From: Picosynechococcus sp. PCC 7002
Lineage (GTDB): Bacteria; Cyanobacteriota; Cyanobacteriia; Cyanobacteriales; MRBY01
Assembly (NCBI RefSeq): GCF_963860125.1
Contig: NZ_CAWLFA010000001.1
Span: 558,001 to 622,000 of the forward strand
DNA: 64,000 nt
Reading direction: 5' to 3'
The position numbers and the translations under genes are program-made. Under the pieces are notes generated by a model, which was not told where the DNA came from, made no database searches, and saw only the letters and a program-made list of their open reading frames with translations. The stretch's first letter is position 1. Each line of letters starts with the position of its first letter. Positions 60,600-64,000 of this stretch are shown piece after piece.

Positions 60600-61739
60600 C
60601 TAAAAATTGCACGAATTAAGACAACGGGGATCGGGGAGCGTCGCTTTTTCCGGCTCCCGGGGAAACCAAAAGGCGGTTTTCTGGCACACCTTCACCAACA
60701 TCAACATCACCGGCACTTCGATCAAAACTCCCACCACCGTGGCGAGGGCAGCCCCAGAATTTAACCCAAACAGCACCACCGCCGTGGCGATCGCCACCTC
60801 AAAATGATTACTCGCCCCAATCAAGGCTGCTGGAGCTGCATCTTCATAGGTAAATCCCAACTTCTGGGCCGCAACATAGGCGATCGCAAAAATGACATTG
60901 GTTTGGATCAACAGCGGGATGGCAATCAGCAGAATATGGAGGGGTTGATTGATGATCAATTCCCCCTTGAGGGCAAAGAGCAGCACTAAAGTTGTTAGTA
61001 ATGCCAGCACCGCCACCGGGGTGAGAAACTGCAAAAACTGGGTTTCAAACCAGGCCCGACCATAGCGACGCAGCAGCCATTGCCGACTCAAGATGCCCGC
61101 CGCTAACGGTAAACCCACATAAATCAAAACCGAGTACACAATGGTTTGCCAGGGCACCGTCAGATTATTCGTCGCCAGGAGCCATTTTCCCAAGGGCGCA
61201 TAGACAAACAGCATCATCAAAGAATTTACTGCCACCATCACCAAGGTGTGGCCCTGGTTGCTGTAGGAGAGATAGCCCCACATCAGCACCATCGCCGTAC
61301 AGGGGGCAATTCCCAACAGAATACAGCCCGCGATATAGGAATCCGCCAGGGCAATTTCTGTCCCCCGAATGATCTCCGTGGCACTGAGCAAAGGCCGAAA
61401 TAAATACCCCAGAAAAAACTGGGCAAAAAAGACCATCGTAAAGGGTTTAATCAACCAATTGATCACCAACGTGAGGGTCACTGGTTTTGGGGTTTGGGCT
61501 GCTTTGACGGCTTGGGAAAAATCAATTTTCACCATGATCGGGTACATCATAAAAAACAGACACACCGCAATCGGCAACGACACATTGTAGAGACTGAGGG
61601 CATCGAGGCTTTGGGCGATCGCCGGAAAGAGACGACCGAGCAAAATCCCCGCAACGATACAAAGGGCCACCCAGAGGGTCAGGTATTTCTCAAATATATT
61701 GAGCTGTCCCCCTGCCTGCACCGCCTTGGTTTTAACCAT
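60600..61739 (-). CDS. acr3: Arsenite efflux permease, ACR3 family
   Basis: Exports arsenite using proton-motive force. The 379-residue protein from ATG 61739 (MVKTKAVQAGGQLNIFEKYL) has ten helices, including the essential-Cys helix YIAGCILLGIAPCTAMVLMW, AVNSLMMLFVYAPLGK, and LTLVINWLIKPFTMVFFAQF. The longer ORF start at 61775 lies inside the operator region. Its cysteine and length match ACR3 rather than the unrelated 12-helix ArsB. It is preceded by an ArsR-type site and followed 16 bases later by arsC. Confidence 0.94.
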   Translation of the reverse strand: MVKTKAVQAGGQLNIFEKYLTLWVALCIVAGILLGRLFPAIAQSLDALSLYNVSLPIAVCLFFMMYPIMVKIDFSQAVKAAQTPKPVTLTLVINWLIKPFTMVFFAQFFLGYLFRPLLSATEIIRGTEIALADSYIAGCILLGIAPCTAMVLMWGYLSYSNQGHTLVMVAVNSLMMLFVYAPLGKWLLATNNLTVPWQTIVYSVLIYVGLPLAAGILSRQWLLRRYGRAWFETQFLQFLTPVAVLALLTTLVLLFALKGELIINQPLHILLIAIPLLIQTNVIFAIAYVAAQKLGFTYEDAAPAALIGASNHFEVAIATAVVLFGLNSGAALATVVGVLIEVPVMLMLVKVCQKTAFWFPREPEKATLPDPRCLNSCNF

Positions 61740-61778
61740 GACTAAAAAAATCCTGCTGAGGCTTACAGGACTCAATAT

Positions 61779-61794
61779 ATCAAAAAAAATTGAT
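61779..61794 (-). promoter_or_regulatory. Candidate ArsR operator before acr3
   Basis: ATCAA (61779-61783), six A residues, TTGAT (61790-61794): a dyad 40 bases before the acr3 start. Flanking bases extend the symmetry imperfectly (ATATATCAA against TTGATTTATAT). A -10-like TATATT on the minus strand (61774-61779) touches its edge. The same ATCAA-N6-TTGAT pattern recurs in front of arsR. Confidence 0.65.
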
Positions 61795-61814
61795 TTATAT
61801 TCTGGGTTGGGGTT

Positions 61815-62132
61815 TTAGTCTGCACAGGGGCGAGCAGGTAAGATTTCTCCAAAGCGGCGATATTCCGCCAAATAAGATTCTAGGGCGATAAATTGGGCCA
61901 AATTCAGCCGATAGTAAATCCAGCGGCCTTCTTGTCGGGTCAGTACCAACTCACTCTCTTTAAGGATTTTCAAGTGAAAAGAAAGTTTGGACTGCTTTAA
62001 ATCCAAGACATCACACAATTCACACACACATAATTCTTGGGCGCGCAACCGTTCCAGAATCTCCAAACGAATGGGATCTCCTAAGGCTTTGAAGCCCTGC
62101 AAAATTAGGGATAGGTCTTGGGTGAGGGACAT
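61815..62132 (-). CDS. arsR: ArsR family metalloregulator
   Basis: A 105-residue winged-helix repressor: FKALGDPIRLEILERLRAQ, the As(III) site ELCVCELC (residues 33-40, with Cys35, Cys37 and Cys40) and the recognition helix DLKQSKLSFHLKILKESELV. Trivalent arsenic binding should release it from DNA. It begins only 28 bases after the MFP stop and just three bases after a candidate operator, without a recognisable Shine-Dalgarno site. Predicted targets are both operators, in front of arsR and acr3. Confidence 0.93.
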   Translation of the reverse strand: MSLTQDLSLILQGFKALGDPIRLEILERLRAQELCVCELCDVLDLKQSKLSFHLKILKESELVLTRQEGRWIYYRLNLAQFIALESYLAEYRRFGEILPARPCAD

Positions 62133-62135
62133 TAA

Positions 62136-62151
62136 ATCAAAAATAATTGAT
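62136..62151 (-). promoter_or_regulatory. Candidate ArsR operator immediately before arsR
   Basis: ATCAA (62136-62140), AAATAA, TTGAT (62147-62151): the same dyad and spacing as the site before acr3. It fills most of the 28-base gap between the MFP stop and the arsR ATG, ending three bases from the start codon. It would block initiation or transcription through this gap. Confidence 0.65.
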
Positions 62152-62160
62152 GCTTTATGG

Positions 62161-63420
62161 TTATTCGGACAGCAAACTTAAGCGGACTGTTTGTCCAGTT
62201 TCCAGGGGGCGATCGCCTTGGACAACATATCGTTCCCCGGCACTGAGGCCACTCAAGATGGCGACCATGCCATTATCTTCGGGGCCGACCTGCACCGGAC
62301 GCGCTTGCACAGTTGTTGTGTCCCCCTGGGTAACGGGCACAAATACCGTCGTCTGGTTGCCATTATTCCCCGTGGTGAGGGCGGATGCGGGAATCATGAC
62401 AGCCGTGGTGAGGTTGGGATCTGTAAGGCTGACCCGCGCCAATAACCCCGTGGCAATTTTTCCTGCGGGATTAGGAATGGTCACTTCAATGGGAATTAAA
62501 CGGGCAGCGGCATCGGCCACAGGAGAAATGCGGGTGACTTCGCCGGGAAAGGTTTCCCCAGGGAAGGCATCGAGGGCCACATTAACCCGTTGACCTTGGG
62601 CAAATTGGCTCAGATCCCGGTCAGAGATTTGGATTTCAACCTTAATGGCGCTCAGATCGCCAATTTCGACGAGGGTTTGCCCCCCTTGAATCGTATCGCC
62701 AGCTTCGGCTTGCTTACTGAGGAGAATGCCACTTTGGGGCGCTGTGATTTGGGTATAGGTAAGGCGTTCTTGGGCCTGGGCGAGGATCGCTTGTTGGGCC
62801 GTCACCCGTTGCTTGGTGGCGGCGATCGCCTGTTGACGGGTAATGACTTGTTCTTGGCTGGCTTTTAGTACCTGGGCGGCAGTGGCTTGCTGGGTTTGGG
62901 CGACTTCAGCTTGTTGGGCGGTGATCGCTCCCGCTTCGGCTAACTGTTGGAGACGGCGGGCATCGGCTTCGGCTTGTTTGAGTTCGGCCCGGTTCCGTTC
63001 CACCTGGGCTTTAGCTTCGGCAAGAACAGATTCTGCTTCTTTCACTTCAAATTGCCGGGCGGCCAGTTCAGCTTGGGCTTCACTGACATCGGTGCGGGGT
63101 AAGTCCTGTTCCACGGCGGCGAGCAGTTGACCTTGGCGAATAAAATCTCCCACATCTGCATTGAGGGTAAGCAATTGTCCTTCGACCCGGGAGCGGACTA
63201 CCACTTGTTTCAGGGCCATGGTGGTGCCGGTATAGCTGGCGGTGGGGGCTGTTTCTGTCCCAGTGGCGATCGCCACCTCGACTAGGGGCGGTTGGTCTGA
63301 CTGTTCTAGGCGGCCCGCTGGTTGGGCATTGCTATTTTGTTCGAGGGCGCATCCCGTCGAAACAAAGGCCAGGGTTAGGGATAAACAGGCACCGATGGGG
63401 AGATGAAATTGCTGAGCCAT
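62161..63420 (-). CDS. Membrane-fusion lipoprotein of an RND efflux system
   Basis: Periplasmic adaptor (HlyD/AcrA type) linking pump to outer-membrane channel. From ATG 63420 (MAQQFHLPIGACLSLTLAF) the 419-residue protein has a lipobox STGC with Cys24. A split biotinyl-like domain (VVVRSRVEGQLLTLNADVGD and TAPQSGILLSKQAEAGD) flanks an unusually long, Ala/Gln-rich coiled coil (about residues 110-225). A beta-barrel and a membrane-proximal domain follow. A longer ORF extends 55 residues upstream without signal features. It lies immediately before arsR rather than beside the RND gene. Confidence 0.9.
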   Translation of the reverse strand: MAQQFHLPIGACLSLTLAFVSTGCALEQNSNAQPAGRLEQSDQPPLVEVAIATGTETAPTASYTGTTMALKQVVVRSRVEGQLLTLNADVGDFIRQGQLLAAVEQDLPRTDVSEAQAELAARQFEVKEAESVLAEAKAQVERNRAELKQAEADARRLQQLAEAGAITAQQAEVAQTQQATAAQVLKASQEQVITRQQAIAATKQRVTAQQAILAQAQERLTYTQITAPQSGILLSKQAEAGDTIQGGQTLVEIGDLSAIKVEIQISDRDLSQFAQGQRVNVALDAFPGETFPGEVTRISPVADAAARLIPIEVTIPNPAGKIATGLLARVSLTDPNLTTAVMIPASALTTGNNGNQTTVFVPVTQGDTTTVQARPVQVGPEDNGMVAILSGLSAGERYVVQGDRPLETGQTVRLSLLSE

Positions 63421-63605
63421 AGGAGAGCACCAAGGAGGGGAATAGCAGGCAAAAAACTTAATGTTTCTTAAAGGTTTTGTCGCCGCTGATTCTAACATCT
63501 CAATTTTGAGGCTGCCGCTCACCCAGGTCTTTCTCCCATAACTCCGATGGCGATCGCCTACAATAGCTAGAACATAAAAAATCACTACAACATCAAGAGA
63601 ACGTT

Positions 63606-64000
63606 ATGTCCGTACTGGCGGCGATCGCAGTTTTGGCACTCCTCATCGTGATCCATGAGTTGGGTCACTTCTCAGCAGCCCGACTTCAAAATATCCATGT
63701 CAACCGCTTTTCCATTGGCTTTGGGCCGACCCTGCTCAAATACCAAGGCAAAGAAACCGAGTATGCGGTGCGCGCCTTCCCCCTCGGTGGCTATGTGGGC
63801 TTCCCCGATGACGACCCAGACAGTGATATTCCCCCAGAAGACCCGAACCTCTTGCGTAATCGTCCCGTCTTTGACCGGGCGATCGTGATCAGTGCCGGGG
63901 TCATTGCCAATTTAATTTTTGCCTACTTCCTCCTCGTGGTACAGGCAGGCACCGTGGGTTTTCAAGATATTAACTATCAACCGGGTGTACGCATTCCCCA
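63606..64000 (+). CDS. rseP: RseP-type site-2 metalloprotease (partial, 5' end)
   Basis: The first 131 residues, running off the window edge. The zinc motif HELGH lies in LLIVIHELGHFSAARLQ (about residues 12-28), followed by FSIGFGPTLLKY, VRAFPLGGYVGFPDDDPDSD (the GGYV motif) and NRPVFDRAIVISAGVIANL, all characteristic of the RseP/S2P family. These proteases cut membrane-spanning anti-sigma factors or signal-peptide remnants. The PDZ domain and second zinc motif (NxxPxxxLDG) would lie beyond the window. Confidence 0.93.
   Translation, partial: MSVLAAIAVLALLIVIHELGHFSAARLQNIHVNRFSIGFGPTLLKYQGKETEYAVRAFPLGGYVGFPDDDPDSDIPPEDPNLLRNRPVFDRAIVISAGVIANLIFAYFLLVVQAGTVGFQDINYQPGVRIP

Noticed and set aside
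1..64000. CRISPR arrays, tRNA/rRNA genes, insertion sequences, prophage
   Set aside because: I looked for regularly spaced repeats, T-loop-like GGTTCAA/GGTTCGA contexts, transposase ORFs with terminal repeats and phage structural genes and saw none; a covariance-model scan would be decisive for RNA genes.

Overview
ORGANISM. The window is cyanobacterial chromosome. It carries chlorophyll synthase (chlG), zeta-carotene desaturase (crtQ), a high-light-inducible protein, the cyanobacterial NDH-1 subunits NdhL and NdhM, solanesyl diphosphate synthase, and several small proteins that I know only from cyanobacteria. The HIP1 octamer GCGATCGC, mostly as GGCGATCGCC, recurs in or beside most genes. 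Together with moderate base composition and gene content this suggests a unicellular Picosynechococcus / Synechococcus sp. PCC 7002-like organism. The genus is inference; cyanobacterial origin is secure. I saw no tRNA or rRNA gene, CRISPR array, insertion sequence or prophage. LAYOUT 1-9.2 kb: end of an unidentified gene, cobH, a small hli gene, crtQ (minus), a TerB-like protein, pcrA helicase, a Uma2 nuclease-like protein, a GT2 glucosyltransferase and an MFS transporter (minus). 9.2-11.7 kb: an O-antigen ligase-type membrane protein whose TPR-rich 3' half has been broken by at least seven frame changes; it is the only clearly decayed locus here. 11.8-19.3 kb: small housekeeping genes, including a P-loop kinase-like protein, DUF3143, a J-domain membrane protein, a DciA-like protein with a zinc ribbon, a cysteine-rich small protein, the monothiol glutaredoxin/BolA pair, pyrF, chlG and a PHP phosphoesterase. 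19.5-30 kb: purF, an M48 protease, the overlapping methionine-salvage operon mtnB-mtnD-mtnC, an RsbW-like kinase, rlmD, 2-Cys peroxiredoxin and a GT39 membrane glycosyltransferase. 30-43.5 kb: ndhL-DUF3007-trpA, a ClC-CBS-Usp fusion whose gating glutamate is Arg, a VKOR-thioredoxin fusion, moaB, a flavin reductase, an MIF-like tautomerase, a secreted CHRD protein, ndhM, a lipoprotein, an RDD protein, rpmG-rpsR-RNase II and an SGNH hydrolase. 43.6-54.2 kb: a cation/proton antiporter, then the cell-wall set amidase-murI-sds, DUF2256-DUF39, a small His-rich protein, a divergent proA and a second amidase. 54.2-63.4 kb (all minus): membrane-fusion lipoprotein, arsR, acr3, arsC, RND pump, VOC protein, then tolC. 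63.6 kb to the edge: start of an RseP-type site-2 protease. HOW THE GENES WORK TOGETHER. The most interesting region is the 54-63 kb block. A complete tripartite efflux set (MFP, RND, TolC) is split by an arsR-acr3-arsC module between MFP and RND. Two matching ATCAA-N6-TTGAT sites lie in front of arsR and acr3 and are good candidates for ArsR operators, so the RND pump may be tied to arsenic or thiol-metal sensing. Other functional clusters are methionine salvage, NDH-1 subunits, translation (L33, S18) with RNase II, and envelope/peptidoglycan turnover.
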